7,821 nt of DNA, from assembly GCA_025353235.1 (NCBI GenBank), contig JANXQZ010000590.1:1-7821 (forward strand), written 5' to 3'. Positions 1-5,872 of this stretch are shown here, piece after piece. Under the pieces are notes generated by a model. The model saw only the letters and a list, made by a program, of their open reading frames with translations, did no database searches and was not told where the DNA came from. Origin of the DNA: Bryobacterales bacterium (lineage in GTDB: Bacteria > Acidobacteriota > Terriglobia > Bryobacterales > Bryobacteraceae). A program made the translations under genes and the position numbers. Each line of letters starts with the position of its first letter. The stretch's first letter is position 1.

Positions 1-498
1 CAATGATTTGGTAAACCCGATCAAACCCGCCTTCGAAGCAACGTAGTTCGATTGGCCCGGATTACCCATCTCCGCCACTACCGATGAAATGTTAATAATG
101 CGGCCCCAGCGCTCGCGCATCATACCCTGTAGCACCTGCTGACTCATGAGAAACGCTCCGGTGAGGTTGGTGGCGAGCACCACGTCCCAATCGTCTTTCT
201 TCATCCTCAGCGCCAAACCGTCCTTGGTCACGCCTGCATTGTTCACCAGAATGTCGATGCGGCCGAACTCCTTTGCGACCTTGGCAACCGCAGCTTTGAT
301 CGACTCAGGGCTGGTAAGATCGAGCGCTACGACAAACGCCTCGTGGCCGCGTGAACGGACCTCGCTGGCCAGCGTTTCCAGCAGTTCGACATTGCGGGCG
401 GCAAGCGCGACTCGGACTCCAGCCTCGCTGAGCGCGAGCGCGCAGGCTTTTCCAATTCCCCGGCTGGCACCGGTAATCAATGCGGTTCGATTTGTCAT
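1..498 (-). CDS. fabG: 3-oxoacyl-[acyl-carrier-protein] reductase, N-terminal part (C-terminus off window)
   Basis: This is a classical short-chain dehydrogenase/reductase of the FabG kind. FabG performs the NADPH-dependent reduction of 3-oxoacyl-ACP in the cytosolic type II fatty-acid synthesis cycle. The 166 visible codons start MTNRTALITGASRGIG, giving the cofactor-binding glycine motif at residues 10-16. NNAG follows at 86-89 and an active-site-type Asn at 111. The catalytic Ser139, Tyr152 and Lys156 lie in ISSVV and NYVASK. These positions are one residue off those of E. coli FabG (Ser138, Tyr151, Lys155), which supports both the identity and the chosen start. No other ATG lies in frame upstream. 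About 80 C-terminal residues are missing beyond base 1. The gene is divergent from ubiD. There is no convincing Shine-Dalgarno in front of the ATG, and a tiny ORF overlaps the start. Some FabG-like SDRs act on other substrates, so the ACP role is likely but not proven here. Confidence 0.9.
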   Translation of the reverse strand, partial: MTNRTALITGASRGIGKACALALSEAGVRVALAARNVELLETLASEVRSRGHEAFVVALDLTSPESIKAAVAKVAKEFGRIDILVNNAGVTKDGLALRMKKDDWDVVLATNLTGAFLMSQQVLQGMMRERWGRIINISSVVAEMGNPGQSNYVASKAGLIGFTKSL

Positions 499-518
499 CG
501 GGTAGACGTTTCCATCAT
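495..518 (-). other. Seven-codon upstream ORF overlapping the fabG start
   Basis: On the minus strand a mini-ORF reads MMETSTR and stops. Its TGA (497-495) overlaps the fabG ATG (498-496) in an ATGA arrangement. An AGG triplet lies seven bases before its first ATG, a better ribosome-binding position than anything in front of fabG itself. It could be a translated leader that feeds ribosomes to fabG, or it could be chance. A seven-codon ORF cannot be judged from coding statistics. Confidence 0.3.
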
Positions 519-544
519 AGTAAAACCTAGGCGATTCACATCAC
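499..544. promoter_or_regulatory. 46-bp divergent intergenic region between fabG and ubiD
   Basis: The start codons of fabG (minus) and ubiD (plus) are separated by only 46 bases. These must hold overlapping promoters, or else the promoters extend into the flanking genes. I can see only weak -10-like hexamers: TACTAT on the minus strand and TAGTAA on the plus strand. Neither has a convincing -35 partner. No inverted repeat or riboswitch-like structure is apparent. The divergent layout is seen directly; the promoter role is inferred. Confidence 0.45.
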
Positions 545-1993
545 ATGGCTCATAACGACTTGCGCGATTTTGTGCGCGCGCTCGAAAAGAACAAGGAACT
601 GAAGCGAATTCCGTTTGAGGTGGACCCGCACTTGGAGATCACCGAATTTGCGGATCGTTCGGTGAAGACAGGCGGCCCCGCGCTGCTTTTCGAAAACCCC
701 AAAGGCAGCAAGGTTCCGCTGCTGATCAACGGCTTCGCCAGCATGCGCCGCATGGAGATCGCTTTGGGAGTGGATTCGGTGGACGAAGTAGCTGGCCGCA
801 TCGCAGAGTACCTCGAAATGCGAATGCCGCAAGGGCTGATCGGGAAACTGAAAATGCTGCCCAAGCTGGCCGAAATGGGTTCGTTTTTTCCGAAGATCGT
901 GAACGGCGGTCCCTGCAAGGACGTGATCCGGAAGGATAACTTCTCGCTAGACGAGTTTCCGATTCTGCATTGCTGGCCTCAAGATGGGGGACGATTCATC
1001 ACCCTTCCGATGGTATTTACCAAGAACCCCGACACCGGGAAGCGGAACTGCGGCATGTACCGCATGCAAGTTTACGATGGGCGCACCACGGGCATGCACT
1101 GGCAGACCCATAAACAAGGCGCTGACCACTATCGCAAATTGCTGAAGGAAGGCAAGCAGGCGCGCATGCCCGTTTCCGTTGCGATCGGATCGGACCCGGC
1201 GACGATGTATTCGGCGATTCTGCCGTTGCCGCCCGATCTGGATGAAATGATGATCGCGGGCTTCCTGCGCGGCAAGCCGGTGGAAATGGTGAAGAGCGAA
1301 ACAAACGACGTGGAGGTTCCTGCCAACGCCGAGATCGTGCTCGAAGGTTACGTCGAATTGGGCGAGCAGCGGCGCGAAGGCCCGTTCGGAGATCACACCG
1401 GCTTCTATTCGCTCGATGACGATTATCCGGTGTTCCATATCGAGTGCATCACGCATCGGAAGGATCCGATCTATGCCACCACCATCGTGGGCCCGCCTCC
1501 CATGGAAGACTTCTATATGGGCAAGGCAGTCGAGCGAATTTTTCTGCCGCTAATGCGCTTGCAGTTGCCCGAGGTGCGCGATATGTGTCTCCCGGCCGAG
1601 GGCATCTTCCACAACCTGATGCTGGTGTCAATTCGCAAGGCGTATCCGCTACATGCGCGCAAAGTAATGCATGCCATCTGGGGCCTCGGACAGGCCATGT
1701 TTAGCAAGTGCATCGTTGTCGTGGATGACGACGTGGACGTGCAAAATGTAAGCGAGGTAGCTTGGAAGGCCCTCAACAACATCGATCCCGAGCGGGACAT
1801 TCAGTTTGTGATGGGTCCCATCGATTCGCTGGACCATGCCAGCCGCCTGCCGAATTTTGGATCGAAGATGGGCATCGATGCAACCAGAAAGTGGAAGGAA
1901 GAGGGCTTTGTCAGGCCTTGGCCAGACGTGATTCGGATGACTGACGATGTGCGGGCGAGAGTGGATCAGTTGTGGAAGAAGGCAGGATTATGA
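545..1993 (+). CDS. ubiD: UbiD-family prenylated-FMN-dependent decarboxylase
   Basis: This 482-residue protein belongs to the UbiD family, which carries out reversible non-oxidative decarboxylation of aromatic or alpha,beta-unsaturated acids using prenylated FMN and a divalent metal. Its length is close to E. coli UbiD (about 497). The cofactor-site segment NCGMYRMQ is at 168-175, and REGPFGDHTG at 277-286 is the family signature. Arg173, Glu278 and Asp283 fit the conserved Glu-Arg-Glu/Asp triad in spacing. The C-terminal block with SKCIVVVDDDVDVQN (387-401) and FGSKMGIDATRKW (438-450) is also typical. Ubiquinone synthesis is the textbook role, but family members also serve menaquinone and aromatic-acid pathways. 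No UbiX partner, needed to make prenylated FMN, is in the window, so the substrate is open. The ATG at 545 has no clear Shine-Dalgarno. The gene ends in an ATGA overlap with the next one. Confidence 0.9.
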   Translation: MAHNDLRDFVRALEKNKELKRIPFEVDPHLEITEFADRSVKTGGPALLFENPKGSKVPLLINGFASMRRMEIALGVDSVDEVAGRIAEYLEMRMPQGLIGKLKMLPKLAEMGSFFPKIVNGGPCKDVIRKDNFSLDEFPILHCWPQDGGRFITLPMVFTKNPDTGKRNCGMYRMQVYDGRTTGMHWQTHKQGADHYRKLLKEGKQARMPVSVAIGSDPATMYSAILPLPPDLDEMMIAGFLRGKPVEMVKSETNDVEVPANAEIVLEGYVELGEQRREGPFGDHTGFYSLDDDYPVFHIECITHRKDPIYATTIVGPPPMEDFYMGKAVERIFLPLMRLQLPEVRDMCLPAEGIFHNLMLVSIRKAYPLHARKVMHAIWGLGQAMFSKCIVVVDDDVDVQNVSEVAWKALNNIDPERDIQFVMGPIDSLDHASRLPNFGSKMGIDATRKWKEEGFVRPWPDVIRMTDDVRARVDQLWKKAGL

Positions 1994-2352
1994 CGATCAA
2001 AGCTTCCGATGTTCCTACGTACATCGACTTAGCGCCTGTAGAAAGGCGCGCAGCACTCCTGAGGCTTAGAGCGATCTGCATTACGTCGCTGCCTGGCTAT
2101 GAGGAATGCATGGACTACGGCATGCCGGTCTACAAGCGAAACGGAGTAGCGGAGATAGCATTCGCGAGTCAGAAGAAATACATCTCTTTGTATGTGATGA
2201 AAAAAGATGTGGTGGATCAATACCGTGCGGCGCTCGCCGATCTTGATGTTGGAAAGGGATGCATTCGTTTCCCGCGTCCTGAAAAAATTGATTTCGATGT
2301 CGTCGAGCAAATGCTTATGAAGACGGCAGAGTCTAACTTTCAGCCCTGTTAA
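1990..2352 (+). CDS. DUF1801 (YdhG-like) small protein
   Basis: A 120-residue soluble protein with the pattern of the DUF1801 family. It has an N-terminal helix around VPTYIDLAPVERRAALLRLR, then PGYEECMDYGMPVYKRNG (residues 31-48), a strand segment FASQKKYISLYV, and a closing KGCIRFPRPEKIDFDVVEQML (about 88-108). The fold is related to the frataxin-like YdhG group. No enzyme activity is firmly established for the family, and none is claimed here. I chose the ATG at 1990, which overlaps the ubiD stop as ATGA. An upstream ATG at 1972 would add six residues inside the ubiD end, but MTIKASDVPTYI is the usual family N-terminus. An AAGG element sits inside the end of ubiD at a plausible distance. 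The overlap implies translational coupling with ubiD, though a functional link between the two is only inference. Confidence 0.8.
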   Translation: MTIKASDVPTYIDLAPVERRAALLRLRAICITSLPGYEECMDYGMPVYKRNGVAEIAFASQKKYISLYVMKKDVVDQYRAALADLDVGKGCIRFPRPEKIDFDVVEQMLMKTAESNFQPC

Positions 2353-2421
2353 TTCAGTCCTGGGCTCGAGTATCCGATTTAACTCCATTCTGATTCAGTT
2401 GCGGAGTACAATGGTATCCGA
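2352..2421 (+). promoter_or_regulatory. Candidate promoter/operator region of the TA module with two repeated heptamers
   Basis: Between the DUF1801 stop and the antitoxin ATG lie two exact heptamer pairs. ATTCAGT occurs at 2352-2358 and 2393-2399, and TATCCGA at 2371-2377 and 2415-2421. They alternate in the same order, about four helical turns apart. A short palindrome, CTGATTCAG, sits at 2390-2398. TACAAT at 2407-2412 matches the -10 consensus at five of six bases. A start about seven bases downstream would give an almost leaderless message for the ATG at 2422, but no good -35 is visible. The second TATCCGA would then cover the start point, which is where a ribbon-helix-helix autorepressor could bind. 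The repeats are seen; the operator role is inferred. Confidence 0.45.
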
Positions 2422-2823
2422 ATGGTGTTGAAAACCAAAAAACGAATCGAGGCACCGAAGACCATCCGGATCCGAAAGGCTAAGTTCCAAGCCGACCTTG
2501 CACCGGCCGAAGATCGGACGATGCGGGCGTTGAAAGAAGAACTGCAACTAATGAGCAACACAGACCTTTTGTCTGACGCTCTGGCCCTATTTAAATGGGC
2601 AGTTTCAGAGCGTAGGCTCGGCCATCGAATTCTTAGCGAGAGCGCAACGGGGGAACGTAGAGTGCTTGTCCTGCCTCGACTGGAAAGGGTGGCCCCTGAC
2701 CTTCTCCTCCCGCGTATTCAGATCCAGTGGACGCCTGGCCAGCTTGAAAGCCTAGCCAAACTCGCATCGACGGCGGAACCAGCCCACCCCACCGCAGCCC
2801 TTATTCGGGCCATGCGGGATTAA
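2422..2823 (+). CDS. Ribbon-helix-helix antitoxin-like protein paired with GNAT toxin
   Basis: A 133-residue protein predicted to be the antitoxin and autorepressor of the following GNAT gene. It opens with a basic arm of about 20 residues rich in Lys and Arg. The strand KFQADL (21-26) and two helices, 27-43 and about 46-63, then fit a ribbon-helix-helix DNA-binding fold. The stretch LGHRILSESATGERRVLVLP (66-85) resembles the usual tail of such proteins. An extra segment, 86-133, ends in PTAALIRAMRD and may wrap the toxin. It does not match the DUF1778/TacA pattern commonly encoded beside GNAT toxins, and it is longer than the roughly 90 residues typical there. ATG 2422 is the only reasonable start, because an in-frame stop lies at 2380-2382. 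Its TAA directly abuts the toxin ATG. The family call rests on pattern and context, not on a recognised named family. Confidence 0.6.
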   Translation: MVLKTKKRIEAPKTIRIRKAKFQADLAPAEDRTMRALKEELQLMSNTDLLSDALALFKWAVSERRLGHRILSESATGERRVLVLPRLERVAPDLLLPRIQIQWTPGQLESLAKLASTAEPAHPTAALIRAMRD

Positions 2824-3342
2824 ATGGCCACTAGCATTCGACGCCTCGAAGAACACGATCAGGTGCAAGGCTTCGGATGCGGTGATGCAGCCCTCGATAA
2901 CTATCTCAAGCGCCATGCCTGGAGCAATCAGGAGAAAAGCTCAATCGGAGTCAGCTACGTGGCTGTGGACGAAGGCGCGCCGAACACCGTGCTCGGCTAC
3001 TTTACCCTTGCGACGGCGAGCGCGCCACGTGAAGCATTCCCGGAAAGAAATGTTCGGGGGCTACCGCTTTACGATCTTCCGGTGATTTTGCTGGCCCGCC
3101 TCGCTGTGGATTTGCGGTTCGCAGGACGGGGGCTGGGACACGCATTGATTTCAGAAGCATTCCGAATTAGCCTGCGGGTCGCTAACGAGATAGGCTGCCG
3201 TCGCATAATCACAGATGCGTATCCGGATCGGATCGATTGGTATGCCCATTATGGATTCGTCTCAATTGGCGCAGCCGACGCTGGCCCGCAGAGGATGTTC
3301 CTCGACTTGCGGACAGTTCGCGCGGCCGCTGAATCGACATAG
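2824..3342 (+). CDS. GNAT acetyltransferase, TacT/AtaT-type toxin
   Basis: This 172-residue single-domain GNAT protein closely follows the toxin subfamily that acetylates the amino group of charged tRNAs and blocks translation. The N-terminal GFGCGDAALDNYLKRHA (16-32) is characteristic of this subfamily, as is NVRGLPLYDLPVILLARLAVD (76-96). The acetyl-CoA pyrophosphate loop is RFAGRGLG (98-105). WYAHYGF (139-145) contains Tyr140, at the position of the catalytic tyrosine in Salmonella TacT. The start codon follows the antitoxin TAA with no gap, so translation is probably coupled and the gene pair is a typical antitoxin-first operon. All key motifs are intact, so the toxin should be active if expressed. 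A non-toxin acetyltransferase is possible but less likely given the partner. Confidence 0.82.
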   Translation: MATSIRRLEEHDQVQGFGCGDAALDNYLKRHAWSNQEKSSIGVSYVAVDEGAPNTVLGYFTLATASAPREAFPERNVRGLPLYDLPVILLARLAVDLRFAGRGLGHALISEAFRISLRVANEIGCRRIITDAYPDRIDWYAHYGFVSIGAADAGPQRMFLDLRTVRAAAEST

Positions 3343-3418
3343 ACCGGATATCTCAGTTCAACGGATCGCCCAAGCCGCCTACTAGCGGCGCGGATCGTGC
3401 CCTTGCTCTAGCCGACGC
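3343..3418. other. Convergent intergenic region with a short GC-rich hairpin
   Basis: The GNAT gene (plus) and the orphan gene (minus) converge here across 76 bases. A small inverted repeat, GCCGC-CTACTA-GCGGC, lies at 3374-3389 and could end transcription from either side. It has only five base pairs and no T-run follows on either strand, so calling it an intrinsic terminator would overstate the evidence. No small gene was recognised. Confidence 0.3.
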
Positions 3419-4051
3419 CTACGACCACTGCTGTTCCAGAATCTTCGAATACTCGCCCGACGAATACAAATCGAACCGGTACTGAGCTGGATTGAGCTGC
3501 GTGTAAACCGCAGTGCTTTGCCATGCGAAAAATAGTTGATCGGCGTAGCGGAAGTAGCTCCGCACAAATTCGTCCGAAAGTCCCGCGCGCGCCGGAACGT
3601 CGGCGAACATCGAGTTCAAGCCGAGTCCGCGGCTGAAGATCGCCTTGAAGTCGTTAACGCTCCATTTCTTCAGCTTTTCGACCACCTCTGGCGGCGTATG
3701 CTGAATTAGCAGCGACGCGAAACTCTGCGCAGTGATCCCGGCTGGCGCTCGGCCTTCCGTTCGCCCAACCGCGTCCATGCATTGATCGATCCAGCGCTGG
3801 ACGTCTTTGCCCACGTAAAACAGCATGCACAATTCCGAGTAGCGACCTTCCAGCAGAGTTTTCTGCAGCTGGTCTGGCGATGCTTGCCCGGCGGGCAGCA
3901 GCCCCTGAATAATTAAACTGGCGCGCGAACTTTCCACCAGCTTGTTGGGCCCGGTGGCCTGGGCGAAAGGATGCAGAATGAGCGGAGGAAGGTTACGCGA
4001 TATGCCTTGGACGGGGAGGGCAATGAGCTGGTCGGATTGTTGCGCTGTCAT
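3419..4051 (-). CDS. Conserved-looking hypothetical protein, last gene of the ndh-dsb-M28 operon
   Basis: I do not recognise this 210-residue protein. It has no signal peptide and no transmembrane helix, so it is probably cytosolic. The middle contains ELCMLFYVGKDVQRWIDQC (73-91), an apparent amphipathic helical stretch with two cysteines, and EVVEKLKKWSVNDFKAIFSR (122-141). The C-terminal third is rich in aromatic residues (EFVRSYFRYADQLFFAWQS, 161-179, and several Tyr beyond). It lies 21 bp downstream of the peptidase in the same direction, which suggests co-transcription. That gap is filled by an inverted repeat and shows no good Shine-Dalgarno. An uninterrupted frame of this length with normal composition argues that it is a real gene. 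Its function is unknown. Confidence 0.65.
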   Translation of the reverse strand: MTAQQSDQLIALPVQGISRNLPPLILHPFAQATGPNKLVESSRASLIIQGLLPAGQASPDQLQKTLLEGRYSELCMLFYVGKDVQRWIDQCMDAVGRTEGRAPAGITAQSFASLLIQHTPPEVVEKLKKWSVNDFKAIFSRGLGLNSMFADVPARAGLSDEFVRSYFRYADQLFFAWQSTAVYTQLNPAQYRFDLYSSGEYSKILEQQWS

Positions 4052-4078
4052 AGGTAAATTTAGTATGCAATTTTACCT
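4052..4078 (-). repeat. Inverted repeat filling the gap before the orphan gene
   Basis: AGGTAAA at 4052-4058 and TTTACCT at 4072-4078 are perfect complements around a 13-base loop. The pairing can be extended by two more bases if one T is bulged. In the minus-strand message one arm contains the UAA stop of the peptidase, and the other ends directly at the AUG of the next gene. It could be an mRNA hairpin that makes translation of the orphan gene depend on ribosomes arriving from the peptidase, or a protein-binding site. The symmetry is seen; the role is inferred. Confidence 0.5.
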
Positions 4079-5872
4079 GCGTTCCGTCAGCAGTACCTTG
4101 GCTTCAATCGTTTGACTATCTCGTAACACCTTCACCAGTACCTCTTGTCCCGGCTTTTTAGACCTAAGGGCATAGGTAAAGTCGTACAAGTTCTGGATAG
4201 CCTTGCCGTCGAACTCGGTCAAAATGTCGCCTGCCTTGAGTCCAGCCTTTGAGGCCGGGGATCCGGGACGCACATCGGCGAAGCGCACCCCATTGGGCAG
4301 CTCGGTAAAATCCGGGATGCTTCCGAAATCCGGCCCATAGCCTGATTTCGTCGAACTTCCCGCCACTTGTCCCGGCTGCTTCGGCTCCTCTACCCGGACA
4401 AACTTGGGCCGGCTTTCGCCATCGTCCAGATGCACGATCACATCCCCGATCATGTCCAGCAGCTTCACAGCGGCAGGCGCGTCGATCTTATCCCACGTGT
4501 CGCTGGGCTTGTGATAGTCAGCATGCAGACCCGAGAAAAAGAACAGCACCGGGACCTGCTTGGCTGTAAAAGATGTATGATCGCTCGAGCCGTAGCCCGC
4601 CTTTTCGCTGATGTCGGCCTGCAAGCCGTGCTTCGGGGCAATCTCCTTCAACATGACCTGCAAGTTCGTACCGGACCCTACTCCGCCTACGTAGACCTTG
4701 TTGTCCCGCAGGCGTCCGATCATGTCTAAATTGATCATCGCGACAGCTTTGTCAATCGGCAGTTCGGGATGATTCGCATAGTAGCTGGATCCCAGCAGCC
4801 CTAATTCTTCCCCTGCGAAAGCCAGGAACAAGACCCCGCGCTTGTGCTTGGGACCCTGTGAAAACCAGTGCGCCAGCTCTAAAACCCCGGCCGTTCCCGA
4901 CGCGTTGTCATCGGCTCCGGGATGCACGGTTCCCGCCAGCGAAGGCGCGAGCGAAAATTGTTCCCCCAACCCAAGATGGTCATAGTGGGCCCCTAGGATC
5001 ACGTATTCGTCGGTCTCGCCCGGGTAATAGCCACCCACGTTGTGAACGGTCTTATTCTCGCGCTCTACATCCACGTCAAGGTCAACCGCGAGTGAAGCAG
5101 GAAAAGCGAAAGACTCGGGCTTCAACGATTTGTCGATGTCGGCCTCAACTTGCTCCATCGATTTTCCCGCCAGCTTGAACCACTTCGAAACCACGTCCGC
5201 CTTCACCTGGACGAATTCGACTCCCGCGTTCCCGGGACCCGCCGTCGATCCGAATTTCTCCAGCTGATCGCTATCGTTCGGATGAGCCGCGACATCGTTC
5301 ACCATCAGAATGGCTCGCGCTCCGTGGACTTTCGCGTTCACCGCCTTCGCAAAAATCTGCGAATGGGCCGTGTAAACCTTGCCTTCGAATACGCTCTTAT
5401 CGTCAAACTCCTGAGGCTCGTGCCTTAGAAGCAGCACGATCTTATCCTTCACGTCTATTCCCGAATAGTCATCGTAGTTATATTCCGGCGCGGTGATTCC
5501 GTAGCCGGCGAACACAACCTGCCCTGAGACTTTGCCCTTCTTCGAAAGATTGAGGGGAATGAATTCGTGCTGCAGCTTTAGAGTTTTTCTATGGCCATTC
5601 GTCCGATAGGCAAACGTACTGCGAGGGCCTAGATGCGCCGACGTAGTTACCTCGAAGTCTTGGAAGTAGCTCTCTCCATGCAGGGGCTTTAAGCCCAGTT
5701 CACGAAACCGCGCGGCGATGTAGTCGGCCGCCTTCTCCAGTTCGGGCGAGCCCGTGGCCCGTCCGCGCATGTTCTCCGAAGCAAGAAATTTAACGTAGCC
5801 AATGTATTCGTCAGGACTGAGGTCCGCAGCGCAAAGGCCGCAGGCCAGGGTGAGCAAAAGCAAGGCGCGCAT
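4073..5872 (-). CDS. Secreted M28-family zinc metallopeptidase with PA and PDZ domains
   Basis: A 599-residue exported exo- or aminopeptidase of family M28. Residues 1-15 form a short Sec signal peptide (MRALLLLTLACGLCA), with cleavage likely near Ala15/Ala16. A protease-associated insert spans about 115-240 (SGQVVFAGYGITAPEY, then KDKIVLLLR and GARAILMVND). The di-zinc catalytic core shows AHYDHLG (His296, Asp298), GADDNASG (Asp321/Asp322), AGEELGLLGS (base Glu355, ligand Glu356), NLDMIG (Asp383) and YHKPSDT (His454), a complete ligand set. A PDZ domain occupies about 525-597 (VRPGSPASKAGLKAGDIL, then DGKAIQNLYDF) and may bind peptide ends or membrane partners. The ATG directly follows the TAG of the upstream dsbA-like gene, implying coupling. 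It probably acts in the periplasm or outside the cell on peptides. The exact substrate cannot be read from the sequence. Confidence 0.9.
   Translation of the reverse strand: MRALLLLTLACGLCAADLSPDEYIGYVKFLASENMRGRATGSPELEKAADYIAARFRELGLKPLHGESYFQDFEVTTSAHLGPRSTFAYRTNGHRKTLKLQHEFIPLNLSKKGKVSGQVVFAGYGITAPEYNYDDYSGIDVKDKIVLLLRHEPQEFDDKSVFEGKVYTAHSQIFAKAVNAKVHGARAILMVNDVAAHPNDSDQLEKFGSTAGPGNAGVEFVQVKADVVSKWFKLAGKSMEQVEADIDKSLKPESFAFPASLAVDLDVDVERENKTVHNVGGYYPGETDEYVILGAHYDHLGLGEQFSLAPSLAGTVHPGADDNASGTAGVLELAHWFSQGPKHKRGVLFLAFAGEELGLLGSSYYANHPELPIDKAVAMINLDMIGRLRDNKVYVGGVGSGTNLQVMLKEIAPKHGLQADISEKAGYGSSDHTSFTAKQVPVLFFFSGLHADYHKPSDTWDKIDAPAAVKLLDMIGDVIVHLDDGESRPKFVRVEEPKQPGQVAGSSTKSGYGPDFGSIPDFTELPNGVRFADVRPGSPASKAGLKAGDILTEFDGKAIQNLYDFTYALRSKKPGQEVLVKVLRDSQTIEAKVLLTERR

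Noticed and set aside
146..505. 119-codon plus-strand open frame over fabG
   Set aside because: It is antisense to conserved FabG motifs. The Ser/Ala/Arg-rich sequence is typical of a shadow frame.
947..1456. 169-codon open frame antisense to ubiD
   Set aside because: It lies wholly within the strongly conserved ubiD gene, has an Arg/His-rich shadow composition and no family resemblance.
2342..2366. AGCCC/GGGCT hairpin as a terminator after the DUF1801 gene
   Set aside because: Five base pairs around a 15-base loop with no T-run is within chance expectation.
3374..3389. Intrinsic terminator between the convergent genes
   Set aside because: The stem is only five base pairs and no T-run follows on either strand. 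It is kept only as a note on the intergenic region.
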